Notes: a model not told the origin generated them from the sequence alone. A stretch of DNA of 64,000 bases from Tillandsia leiboldiana (GCA_029204045.2 CM055066.1:43724342-43788341), one strand, 5' to 3'; shown: positions 1 through 11,195, numbered from the stretch's first letter. Translations and numbers: made by a program.

Positions 1-1097
1 TACCAGAGGTAAGGAAAAAGGTAAATGGTAAGACTGTAAATGAACTGCTGAAACAGAAAAACTACCACTAGAATGCCTCTAAATGCAATATCGAAAGGAA
101 AGACTGTATGTATGCATCAGTAACCCAATCTATCCACCAGTAAAAACTGGTACTGCCTGCCGCCGCCCTCATCATCGGGCAATAACCGCGCCGATGTGAT
201 AGCATAAACTGTAAATAACTGTCTTACCCCAGCCTCCGGAGGGGAACTCGAGGGGAGCGACCCACACGAGGAAAGCATCACCGGGCAATAACCGCGCCGG
301 TGTGATAAAAACTCACTCACTGTCACAAGTATCATAAAAGCAGGACTGGATCACGACTCTGATCATAGTGGAAAAAATCTATCCACTAACAAGTCCTGAT
401 ACCCAATCTGATGCATAAGTAAACATACGGTCAACCGCCCAATATCCGCGGTCACCGAAATAACCCACAACCTCAATGATGTCCCACATCCGACATCCGG
501 TCAACTGCCTACTATCCGCAGTAGCCGCAATAACCCCCAATCCAAAATCGGATAAAATAATCTGTATCCGGTCAACCGCCTACTATCCGCGGTAGCCGCA
601 ATACCCCACAACCCATAATCAAATACCACCTGTCCCCGACCCCAAGGTCCCGGCTACACTATCCCGTACCCCTGCTCAAACCCGAGCAACAAGACTCAAA
701 AGTCTAAATGAGAAGGAGAAAGGAAACAATCATGGTTTCTCCTAAGTCAAATCCCAATATGATAGTGTAGCAATAAATAGTGGCATATCTAGATGTCCAT
801 ACAAGCATGCAAGAGTCCTCATGCAAGATGAAAGAGAGATATCAAATAACAGTTCCACAAGTGTATCAAATAATAAATCCACATAGATATAACCATCATG
901 CTAGGATCATCAGCCCAGTACACATATAAGTAATCCCTGATCCATAATAAATCACCCAAGTAGTACCCGCACATAGATATGTCATAATGTCCCAACAATT
1001 AATCCATTTGACCAACTTTCATCAAATCTATGTGCTAACATGGCATGTTAATTATCACTATCAAGATATCCCAACAATCATGTTCCAACATGCTATG
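1..1097 (-). mobile_element. Family-A Ty3/gypsy LTR fragment, left part
   Basis: Non-coding. The segment shares ordered blocks with the interior of the complete family-A LTR at 5250-9413: the block around GGGGAACTCGAGGGGAGCGA, runs of 'tccggtcaaccgcc' with 'ccgcggt', and 'tccatacaagcatgca'. It starts outside the window and is interrupted at 1098 by a solo LTR of the same family, resuming at 4430. Orientation is minus, inferred from the complete copies, where the PBS and PPT fix the strand. The same blocks occur at 40500-42040. Short ORFs here are not conserved between the copies and are taken as chance. Confidence 0.7.
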
Positions 1098-2418
1098 TGT
1101 CACGCCCCGGGGTCGAAACTGCGACCCAGGCTCGCCAACAGATCCGCCACCTATGCCAAACCCCGCATAGGCGAAGCGTCCTACCTGCAAGAAAAGTACT
1201 ACAGCTAACAGATATCAGAGCTATAAATGAAAATCTGCTGTATAACTAAAATCAACCACTGTACAACTGAAAATAATACAACAATGTCCATCTCCCAAAA
1301 ATGATAATGATATAATATCCTCATATACAAAGCTCAAAACTCAACAGGGAGATATCTCCAATAAATACATCAGTGTACAGGCTGTCAATACATATCATAT
1401 CCTCACTACATCAGTCTCTCAAGAGAGGAAAAAGAAAATAGCTAATCTACTGGAGCTCTCCTCTGAAGGGGTACCGCTACTCTCCAACGACGGGTAGGGA
1501 TCTAGCACGCAACTCCCTCGCCTCGATCAACAACCGCAGAATAAGCAACACCCGCTAAGACTCTGCAAAATAAAGGAGAGAAAAGAAGGGGAGGGGGAAA
1601 ACCCCCAACGGTTGTGAAAACTACACCAAAAAGGGAGTTCTCAGTGGGTACCGCCACCAGGCCCGACGATCTGCCCACTAAGTCCACTAGAGACATGAGA
1701 TAACCAAAGCAGTAAAGACTGAAATAAGAAAGCTGGAGACTCTCAACAGCTACCATGCCTCTATCTAAATGCTCGAAGGGGAAAACTCTGATAAAGATGT
1801 ACAACACTCGCACACGAGGTGCTCAATCGATCACCGCAAAACCCTGCCAACCTCAATCCAGCACAACCCGTCCCTGACACCAATGTCCCGGCTACACTAC
1901 CCCAGACCGCTGCTCGCACCCGAGCAACACAGACCCCCTGACTAACAAAGAAGGAGAAAAGGATAACATGATTTCTCCTAAGTCAAGTTCCAATAAGTAG
2001 TGTAGCGATAGAAGGTGGCCTAACTATATTTCCATACAAGCATGCATTTGTTCTCAAGAAGAATATAAGAAAGTAAACCACATGCCAAAATCATCAATGC
2101 CTACACCTGTCCATAATCCTCAATCCATAATAACTCCTCAGAGTAAAATCCGCACATAGCTATATAATCCTGCCCCATCGCATGAACCAATCGCATAAAC
2201 GGCTATGTGCTAACATGGCATGCTACATAATCACATAGGGTAACATTATCCTAGGTAAGCTCATACTAATCATCAACATAGATATTATTCTTGCAATTAA
2301 TCATACAATTATCATTATCAAGCTTACCTACCTCTCAATCATATGCCTTGTACCCTAGACATGCATGCATCCTAACATACAGAATTAGAGAACCGTCCAC
2401 CGGTTCTGAAAACAAAGC

Positions 2419-3028
2419 ACCCACCTGAAGCGCTTTACGCAGGCAAAGCTGAAGTCGGTGAAGTGTGTAGACGCTCACAATCCAAAATCAGCCAGAACTG
2501 CACCCTCGGTACATGTCGCGCAAGCCTCGGCTCCAAACAGCATCACCCCAACAAAGCAACACCACAACAATCAACATCACACACAAAACCTCCTAACTTA
2601 CACTTGCAGTTTTTCTAAAATAGCACAAAGAAGGCAATTCTCACCTGAAAGTAGTGCTCCAAAAATTCTAGAAAATCCACGGTTGCGATCCTCGCGACGA
2701 GTAGGCCCAAAATGAGTATTTACACCCCCCGTTCCGACACCTGTAGGCCCAGTAACAAGTTATACAATGTGGGGTGCCGGTAATCCACAAAACTGCGAAA
2801 TCTGAGGGATACAACCCCGAAAAAGCTTAATTCCCACCTTCGTAGAGTCCACAGAAAAATCCAATAAAAATACTGCCGCGAGTGTCGTGTCGAGCCCTTC
2901 GAAACGAGTACCTGCACGTCCCAATCCGAGTCTTCTACATCAAGATAAAAATCCGACAAAGTGACCCTCTCAAAAGAATCCTGTACAAAAACTGTAGCAC
3001 ATAGCTCTGGGAAAAAGGGGATTTTCAC
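2419..3028 (-). promoter_or_regulatory. Array of 5' splice-site-like modules in solo LTR
   Basis: Four minus-strand matches to a plant 5' splice site (AG followed by GTGGGT, GTGAGA, GTGGGA and GTGAAA) occupy 2419-2424, 2639-2644, 2832-2837 and 3023-3028, about 190-220 bp apart. Each is preceded by a related stretch of the type GGATTTTTCTGAG. The diverged modules form a tandem array downstream of the TATA box. Use in splicing is inferred from consensus and conservation only. Confidence 0.45.
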
Positions 3029-3522
3029 CTTCGGTAAAAACTCAGAAAAATCCAGGAAAATTCGAGAACGTTCCTTACGATGTGTAAATGCAAAAAGTGT
3101 ACAGGCACGTCTCCATCCGATGTCCGACCGCGGAGATAGAAAATTGACAAGCCTCTGCTGTCTAAAATCTCACAGCAGGAAAAAGAGGTCACAGAAACAC
3201 CTCGGGAACTATGCCGAAAACTCGAAACGAGGAGAAATGAACAACACAGAAAATGAAGCCTTTCCTCTCATGAACGCGCTGCCATGAAAATCGGCTCAAA
3301 ATTCCATCGGGGTGATCCAGTGTGCCTCGCGGACTGAAGAGCGACGGTAATAGCTAAAAATCCAAGGTGCGTCGCTGTGCGGCGCGTCGCAGATAATGCC
3401 GAAGCCGCAGTCTCCAAAAATCCCGAAAATCCAACAAGTGGTGGAGGACACAGTGTAGAAAATCCCTGCTGAAGGAGGCTCCCAGAGAAACCAAAGAAAA
3501 GCCGCACATAGAACCCACTGCC

Positions 3523-3530
3523 TATTTATA
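3523..3530 (-). promoter_or_regulatory. TATA box of family-A solo LTR
   Basis: TATAAATA on the minus strand in the context 'TATAAATAGG', at the same place relative to the LTR ends as the TATA boxes of the complete copies (8320-8327 and 27123-27130). Transcription would run toward lower coordinates. Confidence 0.6.
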
Positions 3531-4429
3531 GGTTGAAGAAAAAGGGGGAAATACACACTTCCAGGTACGTTTTCGGGCGCCCGAATGATTCGGGCGCAAA
3601 CAGTGCGCTCGATCCGGCCGTCCAACCTGCGCCCAGATTCACCAGATCTCGCCATGTCACCAACAAAATAGCCTACAGCCAAGTCCTCCACTAGCCAAGC
3701 GCCGCGTGGCCCACTCCGCTGCCGACACGTGGCGCACCCGAGCGCGGGAAACCCCGGTCTGCGCGCGCCCACGTGCGCCTGCCCTGCCGCCTGCACCTCT
3801 GCACGCACGCGCCCCGAGGCTGGCAGCACATGCTCCGTGGACCCGGTCCACAACACCGACCACTCAAGTCACGCCACGTGGCCCGCCTCCGGTGCACGCC
3901 GGCCCGTGGACCGTGCGCCTGCCCGCGCTCCCGCGCGCCTGCCCGCGCCCGCGCGCCTGCCCGCGGTCGCTCCGCCGCCTGCCCGAGCCCGCGCCGCCGT
4001 GGTCCGTCGCTGCCCGCCGCCGCCGACGCTTCCCCCGGCCGCCGGAACAGTGCCCCCTTGCCTCGAAATCCGTGCGCGGCACCCGGGCTCCGAAAAATAC
4101 AAGTGAATAGTCCATTTTCATCGTTTTCGCGCGCTGAATCCAAATCCGAAGTTCGATTTGCCAAATTCAAATCCTAAAATTCGCCGAAGGCATCCGGGAA
4201 GGTGTTTTTTTTGTCCAAACTTCGCACTGAGCCCAATTTTAATATCCGCTTCGCGCGAAACCACTTCTAAACATCCGACGGGGTCCTCCGATCACTCACG
4301 TGATCCATTTTAAGCCCAAAGTCCATCACTTGTGTCCAAATTGTGCACAAACACCACCGACACACCACGTAAGCCTCCAAAAGCTGTTGGTCATACTGTA
4401 GTAGCCCTGCAGAGATCCAGGTCACCACA

Positions 4430-5064
4430 CTATGCCCACAAAATTAATCTCACATGCTAGGCTCGCAATTACCTCATTCGATTATGCATGGTAATCAATC
4501 ACATAGTCCAAGTGGGGAATTCTGTAATAAACTTAGTGAGCAAGTCAGAAGTTGAGGTATGCAACAACCACCCACCTGAAACGCTTTTCGCAGGCAAAGC
4601 TGAAGTCGGTGAAGAGCGTGGCCACCTGCTAACATAATCTGCTGAACCCGCAACCTCGTACATGCAGCGCAAGCCTAGGCTCCAAACAAAATCACGCCAA
4701 CCATGCAACACCACAACAAACAACATCACGATACAAACTATACCCCAACAAATCCCAACAACATTGCTATTTTTCCCAAACAGCAAAAGATAGGCAATTC
4801 TCACCTCCAAGCAGCACTCCAAAAATTCCAGAAAATGCACGGTTGCGGTCCTCGCGACGAGTAGCCCCAAAACGAGTATTTATATGCCCCGTTCCGACAC
4901 CTGTAGGCCAAGATACAAATTATACAATGCGGGGCGCCGACAATCCACTATACTGCAAAAACTGCGGGATACAACCCCGAAAAAGGTTAAATCTCACCTG
5001 CGAGATGAACTAAAAAAAATCTGAAAAAATAACCGCTGCGTTCCTCGCGCCGAGCCCTTCATAC
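4430..5064 (-). mobile_element. Family-A LTR fragment, right part
   Basis: Continuation of the LTR fragment at 1-1097 after the solo LTR. It carries the same repeated modules as 2400-3100, including donor-like sites at 4570-4575, 4799-4804 and 4992-4997 on the minus strand. Family-A similarity ends near 5064, just after 'gcgccgagcccttc', so the fragment is truncated there. No coding capacity is visible. Confidence 0.6.
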
Positions 5065-5249
5065 ATCTTAGCTTCGTACATCTGAAATAAACATACATCT
5101 TAGCACAACATACATCTTACCACAACATAAAACTTACAATGACGAAAATCTAATTCTTTACAACATACGTTTTCGTACAGGATAGTCATCTGTTCATAAT
5201 TACAACGCGGATTAGACTTCAACATATGGGATTAGCACAGTACAATAAT
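5065..5249. other. Host DNA left of the young element
   Basis: AT-rich sequence with short repeats of 'catacatctta'. It is continuous with 28223 onward once the 5250-28217 insertion and one TSD copy are removed. No ORF or known motif is seen. It is probably part of the Sirevirus-derived segment that carries the ORF at 28648-29817. Confidence 0.4.
5245..5249. repeat. Target-site duplication ATAAT, left copy
   Basis: ATAAT directly precedes the TG of the left LTR. The same five bases directly follow the CA of the right LTR at 28218-28222. The match shows that the two outer LTRs belong to one insertion event. Confidence 0.9.
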
Positions 5250-7430
5250 TGTCACGCCCCGGGGTCGAAACTGCGACCCGGGCTCGCCAACAGATCCGCC
5301 ACCTATGCCAAACCCGCATAGGCGAAGCGTCCTACCTGCAAAAAGAACTACAGCTAACAGATATCAGAGCTAAAAGATAAAACTGCTATAGAAATAAAAT
5401 CAACCACTGTACAACTGAAGATAAAACAACAAGGTTCCTCTCCCAAAAAGATAATCATACAATAACCTCGAGTACAAAACTCATAGCTCAACAGGGAGAT
5501 AACTCAAATAAAACATCAGTGTACAAGCTCTCAATACATCATATCCTCACTACATCAGTCTCTCAAAAGAGGAAATAAATACCACTCTACCGACTATACT
5601 GAAGATCTCCTCCAAAGGGGGTACCGCTACTCTCCAAAGATGGGTCTGGATCTAGCTCGCTACTCCCTCACCACGCACAGCAACCACAGAACGGCAACAC
5701 CCGCCAAGACTCTGCAAAACAAAGAGGAGAAAGGACAAAAGGGGGAAAACCCCCAACGGGCGTGAGAACTTCGCAATAAGGGAGTTCTCAGTGGGTATCG
5801 CCACAAGGCCCGACGATCTGCCCACCAAGACTACTAGAGGCAAAAGATAACCGATGCAGTAAAACTGAAAGAAGAAGCTGGAAACACTCTACAGCTACCA
5901 TGCCTCTAACCAAATGCTCAAATGGGGCAACTCTGATGAAGATATGCAACACTCGCACACGAGATGCTCAATCGACCCAATCGAGCTGACTGCCGCATCG
6001 GGTCCAGTCAAACCTGCGCCCACCTACAACCACCTCCCGCTGACGGGCAGGAATTACGTAGGGCGTCCAAACGGACTGACTCGCTATCGAGTAGTGGCTC
6101 ATGCAGGCTATAGTCAAATCCATGCCCTCTCTCTCTCAGAACGGAAAGACTCAAGATGCTCAACCTCTCACACAAAGGTCAAAGAACTCACAACGACCAC
6201 GGGACCACCGTCAATCCCCGAACGGTTCCCAACAATACTAGCACTGGTCTAAACATAGCTACTAGACTCCACTCGGTCCCCCAGGCACGAGTGTAACAAA
6301 AAGTATCTGACTGAATAAACCCAATCGATAGACCAGTAATCACTGGTACTGCCTGCTCTGCCGCGACGGGTATGCCAGCCTACGCATAACACCGAAGCAA
6401 AGGAGTCCCAAGGACTCAAAACCCAGCATGGTGCCCGGCGCTCTGCACCGTGGAAAGCCTACTCCGGAGTGGCACTCGAGGGGAGCGACCCACACGAGTA
6501 AAGTATCACTGTATCAAGCATCACTGTATCGAGTATCTCTGTAACCTCTGTCTCATAATAGCAGGACTGGATCAAGACTATGATCAAAGTGGGAAACTCC
6601 GTCCACTAACACAACCCCGATCTGATGCAATAATACTCAAAAAGTGGGAAACACCATCCACTAGAACAAATCTGATACCCAATCTGATGCAATAGTCAAC
6701 ATCCGGTCAACCGCCCAAAGTCCGCGGTCACCGCAATAACCCACAACCCACAATTGGGTAAATTAATCAAGATCCGGTCAACCGCCTACTGTCCGCGGTT
6801 GCCGCAATAACCCACAATCCAACATCAAGCACACCCTGTCTCTGACCCTAAGGTCCCAGCTACACTATCCCAAACCTCTGCTCGAACCCGAGCAACATGA
6901 CTCAAAAGTCTAAATAAAAAGGAGAAAGAAAGCAATCATGGTTTCTCCTAAGTCAAATTCCAAGATGTAGTGCAGCAGTAAAAGATGGCCTAACTATATG
7001 TTCATACACATATGTCCATACAAGCATGCATTTGTCCTGAAGAAGGATAAAGAAAATAAACCTCATGCCAGAATTAACAATGACCATACCTGTCCATGAT
7101 TTTCGATCCATAATCACTCCTTGGAGTAGAACCTGCACATAACTACATAATCCTATCCCAATGCATAAACCAGCCTCATAAAAGGTTATGTGCTAATATG
7201 GCATGATAATTAATCCTGATATGGTAACCTTGCCTTAGGTGGGCTTCCACTAATCACCAACATGAATATTTGATTATACCATTGTCATACTATGAGAAAT
7301 TCACTTGCAATTTCCATAGAATCCTCAGTGTTAAACTTACCGACCAATTTCAGTTATTGTACCGTACACCTGCATGCAATGCTAACGTATAACAATATAG
7401 AGAACCGTCCACCGGTTCCGGGAATAAGGC

Positions 7431-8047
7431 ACCCACCTGAAAAGCTGACTGTCCAAAGCCCAACAGCTGAAAACACCAGATAACTCTAATCCCTTGCTCC
7501 AATAAGTTCAGCACACCCGTAACTCTCCTGGCGCAATACAAAGCTCACTAATTACACTAAGGCTCCCAAATATAACTCTTATAATCCCATACAACAACAG
7601 TCCCGAAACTGTTAAATTATCACCTGCAGAAAGTGCCCAGAAAATTCCAAGAAAAAACCCACAGCGATCCTCGCGTCGATAGCTTCGCAACGGTACCTTG
7701 CACGCCCAAATCCGAGTTCGGTAAGTCAAGATAAAAATTCGGCAAGGTGGTACACTCAAAAGATTTCAGCACAAAAGACTGTAGCACTGTACACAGAGAA
7801 ACAGTGATTCTCACCTCTGATGAAATCTCAGAAAAATCCAATAAAAATACGAGCGCGTTCCTTGCGATCTGTAGATGAAAAAGTTGTATAAGCTCGTTTC
7901 CGGCTGACGCTTGGGCGCAAAGATATGGCCAAAACACCTCGATGCTGTCCACAAAGCCAAACAGAAAAAGGGTCACAGTGTTGCCTCGGGATCCATGCCA
8001 AAAACTCGCAACGGGAAAGCGCGATCATACGAAAGATGAAGCCCTAC
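7431..8047 (-). promoter_or_regulatory. Array of 5' splice-site-like modules in family-A LTR
   Basis: Downstream of the TATA box, minus-strand donor-like sites (AG/GTAGGG, AG/GTGAGA, AG/GTGATA, AG/GTGGGT) lie at 8042-8047, 7809-7814, 7618-7623 and 7431-7436. The last three are spaced about 190 bp apart and each follows a diverged copy of the same short module. The arrangement recurs in the solo LTR at 2419-3028 and the fragment at 4570-4997. A spliced leader is an inference. Confidence 0.45.
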
Positions 8048-8319
8048 CTCTTAGGAGTCTGTCGGCGCAAGAATCACAGAAAAAGGAGCTCGGGGTAGCC
8101 CAGGGGAGCTAAAACACTGCTGCTGCGCCGAAGAAGAACACTAGAAAGCAACGTCGCGCCGCGCCGTAAAATGGGGAACCTCGGGATTCGAGCCTCCAAA
8201 AATCCGAAAACTTGGCAGGAAGATCAAGGACTTGAAGATGAAAATCTTCCAAGAAGGGAGCTCGGGGAGATCAAGCTTGGGCTGAGAGGAAAAAGCCAAA
8301 GAAGAGGGCTCGGGCTGCC

Positions 8320-8327
8320 TATTTATA
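8320..8327 (-). promoter_or_regulatory. TATA box of left family-A LTR
   Basis: TATAAATA on the minus strand, followed by 'GGCAGCC'. It is the only good TATA in the LTR and is conserved at 27123-27130, in the middle copy near 17103-17110, and in the solo LTR at 3523-3530. Confidence 0.7.
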
Positions 8328-8370
8328 GGCTGAGAAAAACATTAGGAGAAATACCCAATGTGTCCCAAGT

Positions 8371-8470
8371 TCCGGGCGCGCACAGTGCGGCCCGGCCCAG
8401 CCCGCAGGTTTCGGGCGCGCACAGTGCGGCCCGGCCCGCCAAGATTCGGGCGCGCACAGTGCGGCCCGGT
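8371..8470 (-). repeat. Triplicated GC-rich U3 element
   Basis: Three direct copies of a roughly 25-bp block (key residues TCGGGCGCGCACAGTGCGG) start near 8371, 8410 and 8445. In transcriptional terms they sit about 45-145 bp upstream of the TATA box, an enhancer-like position. The diverged solo LTR has a single related block near 3570-3610. The same triplet is present at 17150-17250 and 27170-27270. Confidence 0.75.
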
Positions 8471-9413
8471 CCACCACACAGCCCAGTCCGCTAACACCCC
8501 GGGCCCCACTGCACCCGGTGCACCTGCGCCCGCCAATGGCGACGCGACACGTGGCCCGGCCACCCGTGCACCGCGCACGTCGCGCCGTGGACCGCGCACG
8601 TCGCGGCTGACCCGGGCCCGTACGGCCACCTGCCCCGCCGTACGGCCACCTGCCCCGGTCAACGACCCCACCGATTGCGTGGACCGGGAGCACAACACCG
8701 GACCAACTACCTCCCGCCACGTGTCCACCCGGTCTACCGTGCACCACCGGCCTGCTCCGTGAACCCAGACCACAACACCGACCAGTGAAAACCTGCCACG
8801 TGTCCCTTCCTCGGGTGCACGACGGCCGCGTGGACCGCGCACCTGACCGCGCCCCCGCGCGCCTGCCCGCGCCCCTGTGCGCCTGCCCGCGGCCGCGCGC
8901 CGCCTGCCCGAGCGCCCTCCGCCGCCTTCCGCCGCTGCCCGCCGCCGCCAACCGCCGCCGGCGATCACCGGAAACACTGTTCCGGCGATGAACAGTAACC
9001 GCAGCCCAAAAACATCAAGTAAATAGCCCATCTTGACCGTTTTCGCGCGCTGATTCCAAAAACGACGTCCATTTTGCCAAATTCCAAACCTATAATTCGC
9101 CGGAGGCTCCCGCAAACCCCAAAACTGCCAAAACTTCCGGGAGCCCGCTTTTGGGTATCCGGACTCAGAATTAAGCAAACAAAAAGCCATTTCCAAGCGT
9201 TTTTCCGCACCGAACCCAAATCCACCCTCTGTTTGGCCAAAATCCTTTCCTAAAATTCGGCAAAAGCAGCCGAAGGCCAATACACCCAACCAAAGCTCAC
9301 AGGGTCCATCTCTTGTGTCCAAATAGGCGCGCGAACACCGCCGACAAGCCACGTAGGCTTCCAGAAGCTGCTGGTCACACTGTAGAAGCCCGGCAAAGGT
9401 CCGGGTCACCACA

Positions 9414-9424
9414 TCCTCCCCCAC
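9414..9424 (-). other. Polypurine tract of family-A element
   Basis: On the minus strand GTGGGGGAGGA lies directly against the TG of the 3' LTR. This is the expected plus-strand priming site and fixes the element's orientation. A second copy lies at 18192-18202 in the duplicated internal region. Confidence 0.85.
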
Positions 9425-9640
9425 TAAAAGAAAGTTTCGTCCCCGAAACTAAGGCAACTCCCAGGGAGTCTCAAAAACCAGGGGTCAAAATTCAACACCG
9501 CCGTCTCCAGCTCCCAAGTCACCAATCACTCCCCGTGATTACTCCTCAGCAACAACAACAGCAACAACCAGTACGGCATAGCCCGATTGCGCAATTCCCT
9601 CACCTCACGAGTCGGAATTCGCAACGGGCGTCCCTCGTAC
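9424..9640 (-). pseudogene. Gypsy integrase C-terminal remnant
   Basis: Read on the minus strand, this gives a chromovirus-like end of integrase: 'EVRELRNRAMPY' matches the family pattern V-x-x-LRN(R/K)x(I/M)P, and 'TWELE' matches the usual TWE(L/R)E motif. A Leu run replaces the central 'VKVLWRNH' strand, and there is an in-frame TGA between NHGE and TWELE. The frame stops with TAG immediately upstream of the PPT, after 'FGDETFF', which resembles the usual end of gypsy pol. The catalytic core is absent, so this is a decayed relic. A second copy lies at about 18202-18414. Confidence 0.7.
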
Positions 9641-10029
9641 TCCAAACTCTCACAGACCCCAAAAGGAACGAGTCAATCACGGGTGAGGGGTCCAAAACAT
9701 GACACTCCAGAGCTGAGACGCAGAAAAACCTCAAAAACTCCAACAAAAGGCGGGGGAAAAGGAACAAACAGCCTGAGTAACACGCTCTAAAATCACACTC
9801 AAGAGCCAGCTCAACCAAAGCGACCCGAAACACATCCGCACAGACACCTGCACAGAAAAGGGGCCCAAACAAGCAGGGGTTCACACTCGGTCGCCCTCAA
9901 AACTCAACCACCTAAGTGGATTGCTCAGCCGCAGCCTTTCATCAAAAGGGATCCTCAGGGACACAACTCAAACCCTGCACACAAGGATGGCCCCACACAG
10001 TGCCAGCTATGGAACCGCCAAACCTGACT

Positions 10030-10107
10030 CCAAAGTAGCTCTTCTGCTCCAGGCATCCGCCACCACAGTGGCTCTGTCGGGGTGATACTGGATGCTCACA
10101 ACATCCA
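10030..10107 (-). pseudogene. Gypsy RNase H C-terminal remnant
   Basis: The minus-strand frame reads 'YHPDRATVVADAWSRR', matching the Ty3/gypsy RNase H end, where the family norm is YHPGKANVVADALSRK. Only this short tail is recognisable. The rest of the domain is deleted or unreadable. A second copy lies at about 18800-18877 with the same reading. Confidence 0.75.
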
Positions 10108-10537
10108 ATGGTGGCTCTACAGCCACTACGGGAGGTATCACAACAACTCGCAAATCCATCTCCCACCACTGACTAGGTTAGAATCGGCGCTGGTACCAAT
10201 CTCATCACCCGGTCATCAAGTTCTGCTGGCACTATCCGGTCCAAAAACTCCTCACCCCAACAATGACCGTCGATCTCGGCCAGTCTTATATAGCATCCAC
10301 TTTGGCCGAATTTCCACCGCCGCCCCTTCGGCTAGAAGAAGTAGTCCAGGAAGATATGCTCTCGAAGCTAAAACTTGTACCACAACGACTAGGCATAAAG
10401 CTTCATCCCCACAGACTTGTCACAACGACTACAAATGCTGCACAAGCTCTAAACCACTCAGGGAGGGGGTAAAACCAAAATATCCCAGGAGAACGCCGCT
10501 ATCAACCCGTTCAAGGCCAACAGAAATACAAAATTCC

Positions 10538-10597
10538 TCAATCTAGAGGCAACAGGGCATTAGTCAATCCATTGGCTTCACTGTACTCGTAATGCCC
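10538..10597 (-). pseudogene. Gypsy reverse transcriptase remnant (middle)
   Basis: Minus-strand translation 'GHYEYSEANGLTNALLP' corresponds to the conserved RT stretch GHYEFLVMPFGLTNAPAAF, with substitutions and then a TGA. Upstream sequence to about 10750 is alignable only loosely. The YVDD-type catalytic block is not present. A second copy lies at 19312-19370. Confidence 0.7.
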
Positions 10598-10811
10598 CTA
10601 CTGTGTCCTGAACACCATCTAGACAGTGCCCTCAGCTGAAATTCCAAATTGGCGCAGGCATCACACAATATCTGCCGAAATATACCTCCTTCAAAAGGTT
10701 CTAAATAATACCTGGACTTGCCTGGACTCCGATCCCAAAGGGCTCTCACCGTCGTGTATCAACGACGTGGCACTAGGTCAAACAGACCCTCTATCCATCA
10801 AATCCACGCAC

Positions 10812-11006
10812 CTAAGAACTCAACTCTCGTAGCTCTAAAGGCGGTATCCAATGAGGGGCTAATGAAGTTGGCGCGGTTTCCAGAATCACGTCAATCGCAA
10901 TCTTAATCTTCCTTTCTGGCGGCCTAATCATCGGCTTAGGTGGACTTACACCTGGGATTTCATGGACAATAGGGACATCCTTAAGTCCCGCTGCCGCCGT
11001 AGGCAC
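10812..11006 (-). pseudogene. Gypsy PR-RT linker and RT N-terminus remnant
   Basis: The 64-residue minus ORF contains 'LKDVPIVHEIPGV' and 'KIKIAIDVILETAPTSLAPH'. These correspond to the segment before the gypsy RT, where the family norm is (D/E)IPVVREFPDVFPE followed by (E/R)(F/I)xIDLxPGTAPISxAPYR. The frame continues after a stop toward 'LMDRGSV', similar to the RT motif LLDKGFI. It sits 60 bp after the protease remnant and in the same frame, so gene order is preserved. Copy 2 lies at 19582-19776 but has a 1-bp deletion. Confidence 0.75.
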
Positions 11007-11066
11007 CTCTCACACGGACGCTGTAACCTGTGTGCTCAAAAAGTCTCAACAACAAAATGCCTTCCA

Positions 11067-11195
11067 TTATCCGCCTCGCAGAAAGTCAAAGTCCTTTCTC
11101 TCAGCAGTCAAACATCCTGTGGCACTATGCCAACCGATCCCAAGCACTGGGTCATAACACTGAGCTGCCGTAGAAACCAATAAGTCTGCCGGCAT
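11067..11195 (-). pseudogene. Gypsy aspartic protease C-terminal remnant
   Basis: The minus-strand frame 'MPADLLVST...YDPVLGIGWHSATGCLTAERKDFDF' (shown with a break) matches the C-terminal half of gypsy PR, where the norm is FPADLxVLxxxxFDVILGMDWLxxYxAxIDCxxKxVxF. The catalytic DSGA half is missing. The order PR, RT, RNase H, IN on the minus strand agrees with Ty3/gypsy. Copy 2 is in frame within 19837-20040. Confidence 0.7.

Larger units (their letters stand above)
1098..4429 (-). mobile_element. Family-A solo LTR with TSD CTATG
   Basis: A solo LTR left by recombination between the two LTRs of an inserted gypsy element. On the plus strand it runs from TGTCACGCCCCGGGGTCGAA to GGTCACCACA, the same termini as the complete 4.16 kb family-A LTRs, but it is 3.33 kb long and clearly diverged. 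The five bases before it (1093-1097) and after it (4430-4434) are both CTATG, a perfect target-site duplication. There is no internal region, PBS or PPT. A TATA box on the minus strand lies at 3523-3530. GC-rich ORFs at 3691-4177 lie in its promoter-distal region on both strands and look like composition artefacts. Confidence 0.9.
5250..9413 (-). repeat. Family-A 3' LTR (left copy)
   Basis: On the minus strand this LTR begins TGTGGTGACC and ends GGGGCGTGACA. It lies next to the PPT, so it is the 3' LTR. Features in transcription order: a GC-rich U3 with a triplicated element (8371-8470), a TATA box (8320-8327), a leader region with donor-like GT sites at 8042-8047, 7809-7814, 7618-7623 and 7431-7436, and a long region of direct repeats of the type 'ccggtcaaccgcc' near 6700-6820. 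Long minus ORFs over 8319-9424 follow GC-rich U3 sequence and match no retroelement domain. Confidence 0.92.

Noticed and set aside
8371..8470. CRISPR-like spaced repeats (also 43524-43748 and 56529-56752)
   Set aside because: Short repeats with diverged, similar spacers inside LTR promoters of plant retroelements. No cas genes and not a prokaryotic context.
8319..9424. Minus ORFs of 210 and 360 codons (and 299/364 codons at 27122-28216)
   Set aside because: They run through the GC-rich U3 of the family-A LTR, overlap each other in different frames, match no retroelement domain, and break up in the middle copy after single-base losses.
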